Positions 27,011 through 35,503 of a DNA stretch of 64,000 nt are shown piece by piece. Both the position numbers and the translations under genes were made by a program. The number at the start of each line of letters is the position of its first letter. Positions within the stretch are counted from its first letter, which is position 1. Source of the stretch: Pseudomonas sp. Seg1 (GTDB taxonomy: Bacteria; Pseudomonadota; Gammaproteobacteria; Pseudomonadales; Pseudomonadaceae); assembly GCF_018326005.1 (NCBI RefSeq), contig NZ_AP021903.1:1552001-1616000 (forward strand), given 5' to 3'. The notes beneath the pieces were generated by a model. The model did not search any database and was not told the DNA's origin. It worked only from the letters and a program-made list of their open reading frames with translations.

Positions 27011-29572
27011 TCAGAAGAACCGCGTCACACTCACCTTGGCATTGCGCCCCTGGCTATAAGCCAGGTCGCCGCTAAGCTCCGGGCGGTAGCTTTTGTTGAA
27101 CAGGTTGTCGATGGTCAGGTTGACCTCGGTGCCCTTGAGGTACGCCTGCTGCGGTTTCCAGTTGGCGAACAGGCCCTGCACGTTGTAGCGGTCGTTGGCG
27201 TATTGGTCGTAATACACGTCACCGAGGGTATTCTTGCCACCGCTGTAGCGATCGCTCGGCAATCGATCGGTCTGGCGCACGAACTCACCCTGCCAGCCCA
27301 CTTGCGCATCCCAACCCGGAATCTTCACGCCCATGACCGCCACCCATTTGGCCGGCTGAATGTCTCGCGCCCAGACGTTTGGCCCCCACGGGTTGGTGTA
27401 GGCACCTTCGTGCTTGCCGGTCATCCACGAGTAGGACAGCGAGCCAAACAGGTAGGTCGAGTCGTAGAAGCTTTCGACCTCGAAGCCCTTGATGGTCAGG
27501 CTGCCGATATTGCGGTAGTTGCTCATCGGGCCCGAGCCCTTGCAGTCCGAATCGATCGTGCCGCCCTTGATCGCCTGATTCTGGCAGCCGACCCCGGTGG
27601 CCTTGAAGATCTCGTCGTCGATCTTGTTGCGATACAACGTGGTGCGAATCTGCACGTTGTCGTTGTCGGTGAACACATTGGAGAAGTGGCTGATGTTACC
27701 GGCGCGCCAGCCCGTGATGCGTTCCGGGTCGAGGTCGACGCTGGTCGCCGTGCGATTGCCGATACCCTGGACTTCGTACTGCTCGTCGATGACTGGTGCG
27801 CGCCAGGTTTTGCTGTAGTCGACGAAGAACGCAGTATCCGGCGTGACCTTCCAGAACGCCGACAAACGTGGCGACCAACCCGTATAAGTGCGGTCGCTGT
27901 AATCGTGGCCCATGGCCGGATTCGGGCTGCTGTAATACGGCGCGTCGTTGGCTTCGCCGCGGTTGCGTACGTGGTCGTAACGCACCGACGGCGTCAGGGT
28001 GAAGTCGCCCAGCGTGATCGCGTCTTGCAGGTAGAAAGCGTTGGTGTCGACCTTGCCCTTGGGCATGAAATACGGCTGGAAATGGCCAAAGTTGTACTTC
28101 GGCACATCATAGGCGGCGCCCGGCATCCACATGTCCGTGTCGCGGCTGTGCTTGCGGATTTGCACGCCAGTGGTCACGGCGTGGGCCAGGGCGCCGGTAT
28201 CGAACAGGCTGATGTTGCGCCACTCGACGACGCGATCCTGATAAGCCGTGTCCATTTTGCGACCGCCCGAGGCCGGCTGGAAAAACGCCTTGGCGTCGCG
28301 CTCGTCGGTCTGATCAGTGTCGGATTGCGAGTAGCTCAACTTCATGTCGATCAAACGGTTGTCCAGCGGCTGGTACTGGTAGAAACCGGACCAGGTGGTG
28401 TCGAGGGTTTCGCGGTTGGCAATCAACCGTTTCAACGCGCCTTCGTAACCGTATTTCTGGATGTTGAACGCGCTCGGCGGGCTCGGGTAAGAGGCAGAGG
28501 AAAACGGTGTCCAGCGCTGGCTTTCCGAGTGCGAGTACGACAGGCCGGCGCTGTGCTCATCGGTCAGGTGCAGATTGACCTTGACCAGTTGACCGGCGAC
28601 ATCCTGGGCGCTGTTGGGCAGACGCTTGGGGTTGAGCGGGTAGTTGTGGTCGCGATCCGGCAGGTTGTCGGCGAGCTTCATGTCATCGCCATCGCGTTTG
28701 GTCAGGTACACCAGCGCGTCGGCGCGCCCGTCGTCGGTGCGACCGAACACGGCACCCGTGTAAGTCTGCTGATGGTCGTTGCTGGCGTAGCCATATTTGA
28801 CCATCGCGCCGCTATTGCGGCCTTCTTGCAGCAAGTCCGGGGCATCTTTGGTTTCCATGTGCACGGTGCCACCGAAGCCACCGTTGCCGGTGAACAGCGA
28901 GTGCGGACCTTTTTCCACCTCGATGCTTTTGATCAGCTCCGGCTCGATGAAAATGGTGCCCTGCTGATAGCGCTCGAAGCCGCTTTTGCTCGCGCCGTCG
29001 AGGGTCATCGGTACGTCTTCGGCCTCGCCCAGACCCCAGATGTTGATCTTCTGGCCGCCGGGTTTCATCGAACCGCTCATGCTCACGCCGGGCAGCGTCT
29101 TCAACAGCGCGGGAATGTTGTTCGGTTGATGGCGATCGATGTCGGCCTGGGTCAGCGTCGAGCGGCCGACGGTGCTGGAGTCGACTTCGGTGCCGGTGCC
29201 GATCACGCTCAAGGCGTCGAGCTGGATCGCGTCGCTACTGCTGGTGACCGACTCCACCGGGCGCACCACGTACGTCTGGTTGACCTTGATCAGTCCGAAC
29301 TGGCTGTGGTCGAGCAACTGGCGAATCGCCGCTTCCGCGCTGTAATCACCGTCGATGGCCGGAGCCTTGAGGTTGCGCAATTGCGCCTCGTCGAACAGCA
29401 ACTGGATCTTCGCCTGCTGGGCGATCTGGCTCAGCGAAGTTGCCATCGATTGTGCCGGCAGGTGCAGGCTGATCGATTCGGCATGGGCTTGCATGCTGAA
29501 TGCCAGGCAGGCGGCGGCGAGCAGGGTCGGTCGAAGGCAGGTGAGCGGGTACGGCGAAAACACGCGAAACAT
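27011..29572 (-). CDS. TonB-dependent heme-type receptor with STN signalling domain
   Basis: An 853-residue outer-membrane receptor. Start MFRVFSPYPL gives a signal peptide to about residue 30, followed by an STN (secretin/TonB N-terminal) signalling domain of about 55 residues. The plug holds the family segment GQKINIWGLGEAEDVPMTLDGA, as in the hemoglobin/transferrin/lactoferrin receptors, and a long beta-barrel ends with KVSVTRFF. The best match in style is HasR-type heme receptors, but no hemophore gene is beside it. The STN domain and the upstream fecR-fecI pair indicate cell-surface signalling: ligand binding activates the sigma factor. The substrate (heme or a siderophore) is inferred. 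Confidence 0.85.
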   Translation of the reverse strand: MFRVFSPYPLTCLRPTLLAAACLAFSMQAHAESISLHLPAQSMATSLSQIAQQAKIQLLFDEAQLRNLKAPAIDGDYSAEAAIRQLLDHSQFGLIKVNQTYVVRPVESVTSSSDAIQLDALSVIGTGTEVDSSTVGRSTLTQADIDRHQPNNIPALLKTLPGVSMSGSMKPGGQKINIWGLGEAEDVPMTLDGASKSGFERYQQGTIFIEPELIKSIEVEKGPHSLFTGNGGFGGTVHMETKDAPDLLQEGRNSGAMVKYGYASNDHQQTYTGAVFGRTDDGRADALVYLTKRDGDDMKLADNLPDRDHNYPLNPKRLPNSAQDVAGQLVKVNLHLTDEHSAGLSYSHSESQRWTPFSSASYPSPPSAFNIQKYGYEGALKRLIANRETLDTTWSGFYQYQPLDNRLIDMKLSYSQSDTDQTDERDAKAFFQPASGGRKMDTAYQDRVVEWRNISLFDTGALAHAVTTGVQIRKHSRDTDMWMPGAAYDVPKYNFGHFQPYFMPKGKVDTNAFYLQDAITLGDFTLTPSVRYDHVRNRGEANDAPYYSSPNPAMGHDYSDRTYTGWSPRLSAFWKVTPDTAFFVDYSKTWRAPVIDEQYEVQGIGNRTATSVDLDPERITGWRAGNISHFSNVFTDNDNVQIRTTLYRNKIDDEIFKATGVGCQNQAIKGGTIDSDCKGSGPMSNYRNIGSLTIKGFEVESFYDSTYLFGSLSYSWMTGKHEGAYTNPWGPNVWARDIQPAKWVAVMGVKIPGWDAQVGWQGEFVRQTDRLPSDRYSGGKNTLGDVYYDQYANDRYNVQGLFANWKPQQAYLKGTEVNLTIDNLFNKSYRPELSGDLAYSQGRNAKVSVTRFF

Positions 29573-29692
29573 GGAATCCCCCAAAGCGGCAAAAGGCCAA
29601 AAGGCCTGCGTCAGCAACGCAGACCGGAGGAAGACGCGGCAGACAAAAAAAACCTCACATGCGAATGCAAAATATTCTCATATGAGCTGATG

Positions 29693-30652
29693 TCAGCGAT
29701 TTTCGAGACGGATGCGCCCGTCGGCAAGGGCCACTGTTTTCACCGGGATCAGCGCGGGCAGGGCGTTGATCAGTGCGTCCGGATCCTCGACGTCGAGGTT
29801 GCCGGAGACTTTGATCTGCCCCAGTTTTGCATTGGCCAGCAGCACCGGTTTGGCGCGATACAGGTTCAGCTCATCCACCAGACTGGCCAGTTCGCGGTTG
29901 CGAAACGACAGGTGCCCGGTGCGCCAATCGGCGACCTGGCTGACGGCCAGCGTTTGCTGCTGCACGTTGCCGCTGTCCAGATCGACCGCCGCTTGTTGTT
30001 GTGCGCCGAGCAGCAATGACGTGCGCGGGTCCGGTGCGAAAGCGACCTGGCCATGGGCGACGCTGACTACCAGCTGCTTGTCGGTGCGCCGGACATCAAA
30101 ACCGGTGCCGACCACCCGCACGGTGGCGTCGCCGGTTTGCACCCACATCGGCCGTTCCTTGTCCGGGGCGACGTCGACATAGAACTGGCCGCGCTCGAGA
30201 AAGATCCGCCGCTGATGGCTGTCGTAATCGACGCGCAGTTGCGTGTTGGCGTTCACCGACAGCGTGCTGCCATCCGGCAATTCGACGGTGCGCATGCCTT
30301 TGGATTGCGCAGCGATCTGCTGCTGGAAAACCCCGTAGGACGTGCCCAACTGCGTGGCGAGCACCGCGCCGACCAACGCCGCGGCAACGGCCAGGGTAGG
30401 GCGCCAGAGGCGTTTGGGTTTTTGCAGCTTGAGCGGCGTCGGCCGATTCAGTTGCTGCAATTCGCCAAGATCAGCCCACAGTTCTTCGAAGGCGCGATAC
30501 GCCTTGGCGTGTTCCGGTTCGCGCAGCCATTGCTCGAATGCCTGTCGGACAGCGCGGCCCTGTTGCTGGCGATTGCGGGTAAACCATGCGGCGGCCTGAC
30601 CGTCGATGCTGTCGTCCGGCAATTCGCTGTCGACTTCGTGCGGGCGGTTCAT
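29693..30652 (-). CDS. FecR-family anti-sigma / signal transducer
   Basis: A 319-residue inner-membrane regulator. The N-terminal cytoplasmic part (residues 1-84, with AAAWFTRNRQQQG and WLREPEHAKAYRAFEELW) binds the sigma factor. One membrane helix lies at about 85-103, and a periplasmic FecR domain (about 115-215) plus C-terminal DUF-like segment reads the receptor's STN signal. Its ATG overlaps the sigma-factor stop by four bases, so they are coupled. The TonB receptor follows 120 bases downstream. Confidence 0.93.
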   Translation of the reverse strand: MNRPHEVDSELPDDSIDGQAAAWFTRNRQQQGRAVRQAFEQWLREPEHAKAYRAFEELWADLGELQQLNRPTPLKLQKPKRLWRPTLAVAAALVGAVLATQLGTSYGVFQQQIAAQSKGMRTVELPDGSTLSVNANTQLRVDYDSHQRRIFLERGQFYVDVAPDKERPMWVQTGDATVRVVGTGFDVRRTDKQLVVSVAHGQVAFAPDPRTSLLLGAQQQAAVDLDSGNVQQQTLAVSQVADWRTGHLSFRNRELASLVDELNLYRAKPVLLANAKLGQIKVSGNLDVEDPDALINALPALIPVKTVALADGRIRLENR

Positions 30653-31185
30653 TCTGGCTGCTCCATGCCGTTGTCTTGCTCAAGGCGTTGTTTGCAATGC
30701 ATCAGTGCGAAGGCGATGTGTTTCTCCACCATGCTCAGCGAAATCCCCATGCGCTCGGCAATCTGCGCCTGACTCAAGCCTTCAAAGCGGTGCAGCATAA
30801 GGGCCTCGCGCCGACGTGGCGAGAGTTCGGCCAATACTTCCTTGAGATGCTCCAGCCGTTGCTGGCGCTGCGCCGCTGCCATCGGATCGTGCTGCTCGTC
30901 GGTGACCGGTTCGATATCGCTGTCGTGATTGGGCTGGACGATGTGCCGCACTTTCTGCCGGCGCCAGTGATCACGCAGCAGATTGCGCGCCATCTGGAAC
31001 AGGAAAGCGCGCGGCTGCTCAACCTTGGCCCGGTCGCGATAGTCGAGCCATTGGGTAAATACGTCCTGGGTCATGTCCGCCGCGTCGCTGGGATTTTCCG
31101 TGCGTTTGCGCAGGTAATGCAGGATGTCCCCGTAAAACCGGCGAAATGAATCAGCCGACAGAGGATCGGGCGTGAGGCGGGGCAT
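30649..31185 (-). CDS. FecI-family ECF sigma factor
   Basis: A 178-residue extracytoplasmic-function sigma factor. Region 2 covers about residues 10-80 (DMTQDVFTQWLDYRD) and region 4 about 110-165 (LSPRRREALMLHRFEGLSQAQIAERMGISLSMVEKHI). A GAAGGA ribosome site precedes the ATG. With FecR and the STN receptor it forms an iron-starvation signalling cascade. A Fur-like box lies 50 bases upstream, so expression is probably iron repressed. Confidence 0.93.
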   Translation of the reverse strand: MPRLTPDPLSADSFRRFYGDILHYLRKRTENPSDAADMTQDVFTQWLDYRDRAKVEQPRAFLFQMARNLLRDHWRRQKVRHIVQPNHDSDIEPVTDEQHDPMAAAQRQQRLEHLKEVLAELSPRRREALMLHRFEGLSQAQIAERMGISLSMVEKHIAFALMHCKQRLEQDNGMEQPE

Positions 31186-31234
31186 GGATATCCTTCTCGA
31201 CGAAGCGGGGGCGCAGAAAGTCGCGGATGATATC

Positions 31235-31254
31235 GAGAATTATTGTCATTTGTC
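31235..31254 (-). promoter_or_regulatory. Fur box upstream of fecI-type gene
   Basis: The minus strand reads GACAAATGACAATAATTCTC here. It is close to the Fur consensus GATAATGATAATCATTATC (12 of the 15 consecutive bases starting at ATGA match). It lies about 50 bases before the sigma-factor start, where a Fur-repressed promoter is expected. Confidence 0.7.
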
Positions 31255-31341
31255 ATGTTGGCGATTCGGCGTTCATCCAGCAGTGGCTAAACCGGCGAAA
31301 CCGTCTTTACTGTCGAGGGTTCAATCCACAGGAGCAGCAAC

Positions 31342-31686
31342 ATGTCCGGATGGTACGAGTTGAGTAAAAGCAGCAACGGCCAGTTCAGGTTCGTTCTGAA
31401 AGCGGCGAATGCCGAAACGATTCTGACCAGTGAGCTGTACACCACCCGCGCGGCAGCCGATGGCGGCATTGCCTCGGTGCAGGCCAACAGCCCGCTGGAT
31501 GAACGTTACGAGAAGAAGTCGACCAAGGACGGCCATCCGTACTTCAACCTGAAGGCGGCCAATCACCAGGTCATCGGCAGCAGCGAGTCGTATTCTTCGG
31601 ACGCCGCTTGCGATAAGGGCATTGCCAGCGTGAAGGCCAACGGACCGACCAAAGTCATCAAGGACAAGACCCTGCCGGTCCTCTGA
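31342..31686 (+). CDS. YegP-type protein, two DUF1508 repeats
   Basis: A 114-residue protein made of two tandem DUF1508 units (about residues 10-57 and 61-108). Each has the pattern FRFVLKAANAETILTSE / YFNLKAANHQVIGSSE followed by Y-x(5)-A-x(2)-GIASV. This is the YegP family, whose function is not settled. It is divergent from the fecI gene. Confidence 0.93.
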   Translation: MSGWYELSKSSNGQFRFVLKAANAETILTSELYTTRAAADGGIASVQANSPLDERYEKKSTKDGHPYFNLKAANHQVIGSSESYSSDAACDKGIASVKANGPTKVIKDKTLPVL

Positions 31687-31711
31687 ACTCACTTTCAAAT
31701 CCAGCATCATT

Positions 31712-31805
31712 CCTGTGGGAGCTGGCTTGCCAGCGATGAGGCCATATCATTCAGCATTGATGTTGACTGATACGCCGCCATCGCTGGCAAGCCAGCTCCC
31801 ACAGG
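31712..31805. repeat. REP inverted pair
   Basis: Forward copy at 31712-31740 and reversed copy at 31778-31805 of the main REP element between the convergent yegP-like and dapA-like genes. Confidence 0.9.
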
Positions 31806-31825
31806 TTTTCTGTATTGCCGAAAAA

Positions 31826-32707
31826 TCAGCGCAGGGTTTTGAGGATTGCCTGCAGCTGACCCCGCCCGGTTTCACTCAATGGAAACACCGGCAAGCGCGG
31901 ATTGCCGACTTCCAGCCCCGTCTCACGCAAACCGGCCTTGATCGTCGCCGGCAAACCACCTTTGAGGATGAAATCCAGCAGCGGCAACTGGCGGTAGAAC
32001 AGTTCGCGCGCCTTGGCCATATCTCCCGCCAGCGACGCCGCGTACAGATCCAGGTTCAGTTGCGGGATCAGGTTCGGCGCCGCTGTGCACCAGCCTTTCG
32101 CCCCGGCCGCGAACGCTTCCAGCGCCAGCGGGTTGCAGCCGTTGTAGAACGGCACCTGGCCTTCGCCAAGCAATTGCAGCTTGTGCATGCGCTGGATGTC
32201 GCCGGTGCTCTCCTTGACCATGGTGACGTTTTCCACCGCACCGACGATCCGCAGAATCAGGTCGACCGACATGTCGGTGCCGCTGGTGGCCGGGTTGTTG
32301 TAGAGCATGATCGGCACGCTGATGCTGTCGCCAATGGCCCGGTAGTGGGCGAGGATTTCTGCCTCGGTGAGTTTCCAGTAGGACGCCGGCAGCACCATCA
32401 CCACGTCGGCGCCATGGGCCTCGGCAAAGCGCGCGCGGCGTACGGCTTTGGCGGTGGTCAGGTCGGACACGCTGACGATGGTCGGCACACGTTTGGCCAC
32501 ATGTTTGATGCTGAACTCGGCGACCTGATCCCACTCCGCGTCGCTCAGGTAAGCGCCTTCGCCAGTGCTGCCCAAGGGGGCGATAGCGTGCACGCCGCTG
32601 TCGATCAAGCGATCGATCGATTTGCCCAGCGCCGGCAGATCCAGCCCTTCGCCGTTGGCGCCGAACGGGGTGATGGTGTAGCCGATGATGCCGTGAATGT
32701 TGGACAT
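31826..32707 (-). CDS. DapA-family aldolase (dihydrodipicolinate-synthase-like)
   Basis: A 293-residue (beta/alpha)8 lyase of the DHDPS/NAL superfamily. The Schiff-base lysine is K165 in VTMVKESTGD, the Tyr in LYNNPA is Y136, and GSTGEG at 46-51 is the carboxylate-binding loop, so the active site is complete. Such enzymes cleave or condense 2-keto acids, and the true substrate is unknown; a role in lysine synthesis is unlikely for this accessory copy. It follows the class II aldolase gene by 24 bases in an operon likely controlled by the divergent XRE-cupin regulator. Confidence 0.87.
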   Translation of the reverse strand: MSNIHGIIGYTITPFGANGEGLDLPALGKSIDRLIDSGVHAIAPLGSTGEGAYLSDAEWDQVAEFSIKHVAKRVPTIVSVSDLTTAKAVRRARFAEAHGADVVMVLPASYWKLTEAEILAHYRAIGDSISVPIMLYNNPATSGTDMSVDLILRIVGAVENVTMVKESTGDIQRMHKLQLLGEGQVPFYNGCNPLALEAFAAGAKGWCTAAPNLIPQLNLDLYAASLAGDMAKARELFYRQLPLLDFILKGGLPATIKAGLRETGLEVGNPRLPVFPLSETGRGQLQAILKTLR

Positions 32708-32731
32708 GGGGATGACTCCGTCAAATGGGTT

Positions 32732-33514
32732 TCAGTTCAGGCAATCGGCGTGTTGGCGCAGGTTCTGCCGAGCGTAATAGTTGAAAGCGGCGGCGTGGCG
32801 TTTCGGTTTCGACACCCAGTCATGCGCCTCGCGGCCCAGCTCAGGAATGATCGGCTTGATCGTTCCGGCCGCCATCGCCAACAGTTGCAGCTTGGCGGCG
32901 CGCTCGATCAATTGCGCAATGACACAGGCTTCCTCGATCGTGGTGCCGGTCGACAACTGGCCGTGGTGCGACAGCAGGATCGCGCGCTTGTCGCCCAGGG
33001 CCACGGCGATCAATTCGCCTTCTTCGTTGCCCACCGGCACGCCCGGCCAGCCTTCGAGAAACGCGCAGTCGCCGTACAGCGGGCACAGATCCATGTGAGA
33101 GATTTCAAGCGGCACTTCCAGCATCGACAGCGCAGCAATGTGTGTCGGGTGGGTGTGGATGATGCAATTGACGTCCGGGCGGGCGCGGTACACCCAGCTG
33201 TGGAAACGGTTGGCCGGGTTGGCCATGCCGTGACCTTCGAGCACTTCCAGATCCTCGTTGACCAGCAGCAGATTGCTCGCCGTGATTTCATCGAAGCCCA
33301 GGCCGAGTTGCTGAGTGTAATAGGTGCCCGGTTGCGGGCCACGGGCGGTGATCTGCCCGGCGAGGCCGGAGTCGTGACCGCTCTCGAACAGAATCCGGCA
33401 GGTCAGGGCCAGCTTTTGCCGGTCTGTCCACGTATTATCCGCCAGGGTGTTTTGCATCTGGGTCAGCGCTTGCTTGACCAGTTGGTCTTTGGGTAGTGCT
33501 AATGTCTTGGCCAT
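32732..33514 (-). CDS. Class II aldolase/adducin-family enzyme
   Basis: A 260-residue class II aldolase/adducin-domain protein. The metal-binding histidines occur in NCIIHTHPTHIAAL (H120, H122) and LLSHHGQLSTG. It is expected to be a zinc-dependent aldolase or sugar-acid decarboxylase with unknown substrate. The start MAKTLALPKD is preferred, with AAAGGA upstream; the longer reading to 33565 crosses the operator palindrome. It is the first gene of the aldolase-dapA-like operon, divergent from the XRE-cupin regulator. Confidence 0.88.
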   Translation of the reverse strand: MAKTLALPKDQLVKQALTQMQNTLADNTWTDRQKLALTCRILFESGHDSGLAGQITARGPQPGTYYTQQLGLGFDEITASNLLLVNEDLEVLEGHGMANPANRFHSWVYRARPDVNCIIHTHPTHIAALSMLEVPLEISHMDLCPLYGDCAFLEGWPGVPVGNEEGELIAVALGDKRAILLSHHGQLSTGTTIEEACVIAQLIERAAKLQLLAMAAGTIKPIIPELGREAHDWVSKPKRHAAAFNYYARQNLRQHADCLN

Positions 33515-33540
33515 GTCTGTGTCCTTTGGGTGATTGCAAA

Positions 33541-33574
33541 TGACACTAAAGAGGCTATATGACACAAAGTGTCA
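33541..33574. promoter_or_regulatory. Palindromic operator between aldolase and XRE-cupin genes
   Basis: A perfect dyad TGACACAAAGTGTCA (33560-33574) plus a matching half-site TGACACT (33541-33547), with starts 19 bases apart. It lies between the two divergent start codons and is the likely binding site of the XRE-cupin protein, with control of both directions. Binding is inferred. Confidence 0.7.
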
Positions 33575-33620
33575 TTGGCAAGCACAAATCGTCGCCTCCT
33601 CAATGGAATAACCGCTGCGC

Positions 33621-34163
33621 ATGTCTATCCGTTTGAAATTATTGAGAAAAAAACTTGGCGTAACCCTTGAGGCATTGGCCGAAAAATCCGGCATGACCAA
33701 GAGTTATCTGTCGAAAGTCGAGCGCGGGCTGAACACCCCGTCGATTGCCGCTGCGCTGAAACTGGCGAAAGCGCTGAACGTGAAAGTCGAGGAACTGTTC
33801 TCCGAAGACAACGTCAGCCTCGACAGCTACAGCCTGGTGCGCAGCCACGAGCGGCAGTCACTGGCGGCCAATGATCAGAGCCCGGGTTATGCGGTGCTGG
33901 CGCATCAGGTCAGCGAGCGCAACCTGCTGCCGTTCATCATCTACCCGCCGAGCGAGTTCACCGACAAGACCTTCAAGGAGCATTTGGGCGAGGAGTTTCT
34001 GTTTGTCCACGAAGGGCAGGTGGAAGTGGATTTCATGAACGAGCGGGTGCTGCTGGAACGCGGCGATGCGCTGCACTTCAATGCGCAGAAACCGCATCGG
34101 ATCAGATCGGTGGGCGAGGTGCAGGCGCAGTTGCTGGTGGTGGTGCACAGCGCTGAAGAGTGA
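33621..34163 (+). CDS. XRE-family regulator with cupin domain
   Basis: A 180-residue protein. An N-terminal Cro/C1-type helix-turn-helix (residues about 1-58: LRKKLGVTLEALAEKSGMTKSYLSKVERGLNTPS) is joined to a C-terminal cupin_2 domain (about 105-175) that binds the effector. Such proteins regulate catabolic genes, here most likely the divergent aldolase/dapA-like operon. A perfect palindrome lies between them. Confidence 0.92.
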   Translation: MSIRLKLLRKKLGVTLEALAEKSGMTKSYLSKVERGLNTPSIAAALKLAKALNVKVEELFSEDNVSLDSYSLVRSHERQSLAANDQSPGYAVLAHQVSERNLLPFIIYPPSEFTDKTFKEHLGEEFLFVHEGQVEVDFMNERVLLERGDALHFNAQKPHRIRSVGEVQAQLLVVVHSAEE

Positions 34164-34218
34164 ATGTTCTGTTGGAGTTGGCCAGTATCCGCAGCCTGGA
34201 TGTTGACGGGTTTATCGC

Positions 34219-34313
34219 TATCGCTGGCAAGCCAGCTCCCACAGTGTCATGTGTCGAACTTCAAATTCTGATCCAGGCAGAAGTCCTGTGGGAGCTGGCT
34301 TGCCAGCGATGGG
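34219..34313. repeat. REP inverted pair
   Basis: Reversed copy at 34219-34245 and forward copy at 34285-34312 of the main REP element between the convergent XRE-cupin and DUF4917 genes. Confidence 0.9.
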
Positions 34314-34329
34314 GTCAGAAGCCTTGCCG

Positions 34330-35349
34330 CTAAACCTCGACGGGCACCGACAGCTTCGGATTCCCTAGCGCATGCGTCTTCGAATCAAAGAAGCGCAACT
34401 CAACCCCCGTCCCCTCGAACACCTTCGCGTAATGCCGCTTCTGGTGCTGAATGAACGCTGTACTGCGCGGATAAATCGAGACCGCCACCATCTTCGGTTT
34501 CGCCAGACGCAACGCCCGAACGATATGAGCGTCCTGCTCACCCAGTGCATGGCCAAAGATGCACAGACTGTCGCCATGGCCCAATAACTGCTCATAACAG
34601 AACGACAGATAATCCGAACTGCGGATGGTCTTGAGCTTGTCCGCGCTCGGCCCTTCAGTGACAAACAGCGGCACGTCATCGAGTGTCTTGATCGTGTTGT
34701 TGATCGCGAAACTGCCGAGCAGTGTGCCCTCGGTCGAGGTCAGTTTGCGTGCGGTGCCATCCTGATTGCGCACCAGGTGCAGGCCACCGTGCAGGTACAG
34801 CAAGCGCGGTTTGCCGGTGGCGGTTTCGCTCAGGTCGAAACTCGCGTTGGCACCGTTGAACAGGTCGTCGATGGCTTCGCTTTTGTGCTGCAGAGCCCAG
34901 TAATTGAGCAGGTCGTAATTGGTCGTGAACACCGTGCGATAACGCGCCAGTTCTTCATTCAGCGTGGTCAGTGTCGAGGCCTGCACCAGACGCCATGGAA
35001 TGTGCACGGCGTGCACGGTGTTGATCAGCGCTTCCTTGATCGCGTAGTAGCGATTGCGCGGCGCCGCCGAGCTGACGGCCAGTGCCTTGTTGACCCGGCT
35101 GGTGGTTTTCAGTGCGCCGAGGACTTGCTCGAAACTGCGTGTCTGCATTGCATCGAACACCGCCAGTTCCGACGGACTCAGCGGTTTCTCTTCCACCGTG
35201 CGGGCGTTTTCGAACAGCGAGTCGTAGCCGAAGTCGTCCCACACCGCGCGGCTGGCACCGTTACCCACCAGCAAACCCTTGTATTCGGTCGCGGCGCGCA
35301 GGGTGTTCCAGTCTTCGAGGGTCGCGTCGACATCCAGAAAATCGCTCAT
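34330..35349 (-). CDS. DUF4917 protein with SIR2-like motifs
   Basis: A 339-residue cytoplasmic protein assigned to DUF4917. Its motifs follow a SIR2-type Rossmann fold: GLLVGNGASRAVWDD (26-39), VFTTNYDLLNYWAL (140-153), LYLHGGLHL (184-192) and IFGHALGEQDAHIVRAL (264-280), which correspond to the NAD-binding Gly loop, TTNYD, HG and G-x-S-x-x-D regions of SIR2-like domains. Some such domains act in anti-phage defence by degrading NAD, but no partner gene is nearby, so a defence role is only a possibility. MSDFLD at 35349 is chosen as start; an earlier ATG at 35361 exists. Confidence 0.75.
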   Translation of the reverse strand: MSDFLDVDATLEDWNTLRAATEYKGLLVGNGASRAVWDDFGYDSLFENARTVEEKPLSPSELAVFDAMQTRSFEQVLGALKTTSRVNKALAVSSAAPRNRYYAIKEALINTVHAVHIPWRLVQASTLTTLNEELARYRTVFTTNYDLLNYWALQHKSEAIDDLFNGANASFDLSETATGKPRLLYLHGGLHLVRNQDGTARKLTSTEGTLLGSFAINNTIKTLDDVPLFVTEGPSADKLKTIRSSDYLSFCYEQLLGHGDSLCIFGHALGEQDAHIVRALRLAKPKMVAVSIYPRSTAFIQHQKRHYAKVFEGTGVELRFFDSKTHALGNPKLSVPVEV

Positions 35350-35432
35350 TGCTTGGCACATCTCAAAACATAGGGGCTGATGGGCGGCGACTTTATCACG
35401 AGCGGGCATTGAGCCAGATCAACATCGGCCGT

Positions 35433-35444
35433 GACCGATCGGTC
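35433..35444. promoter_or_regulatory. Perfect palindrome upstream of alcohol dehydrogenase
   Basis: GACCGATCGGTC is a 12-base perfect palindrome in the 150-base gap between the DUF4917 gene and the iron alcohol dehydrogenase gene. A related GACGGTCGGTT follows at about 35470. It resembles TetR-type operators, but no regulator is adjacent. Confidence 0.4.
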
Positions 35445-35503
35445 GATCCTGTATCCATCCACCGAGTCGGACGGTCGGTTCGGCCCCAGTCAGGAGATAC
35501 ACG

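Noticed and set aside
29640..29685. Second Fur box before the TonB receptor
   Set aside because: Only about 12 of 19 bases match in an AT-rich stretch, too weak to call.
27203..30019. 938-residue open frame opposite the TonB receptor and fecR
   Set aside because: It spans two genuine genes in antisense, with no motif and no ribosome site; an artefact of high GC3.
31715..33496. 593-residue frame opposite the aldolase genes
   Set aside because: Antisense to two complete enzymes and running through a REP pair.
34330..35349. Anti-phage operon around the SIR2-like gene
   Set aside because: Its neighbours are an XRE-cupin regulator of aldolases and an alcohol dehydrogenase; no known defence partner is adjacent, so only the domain resemblance is reported.
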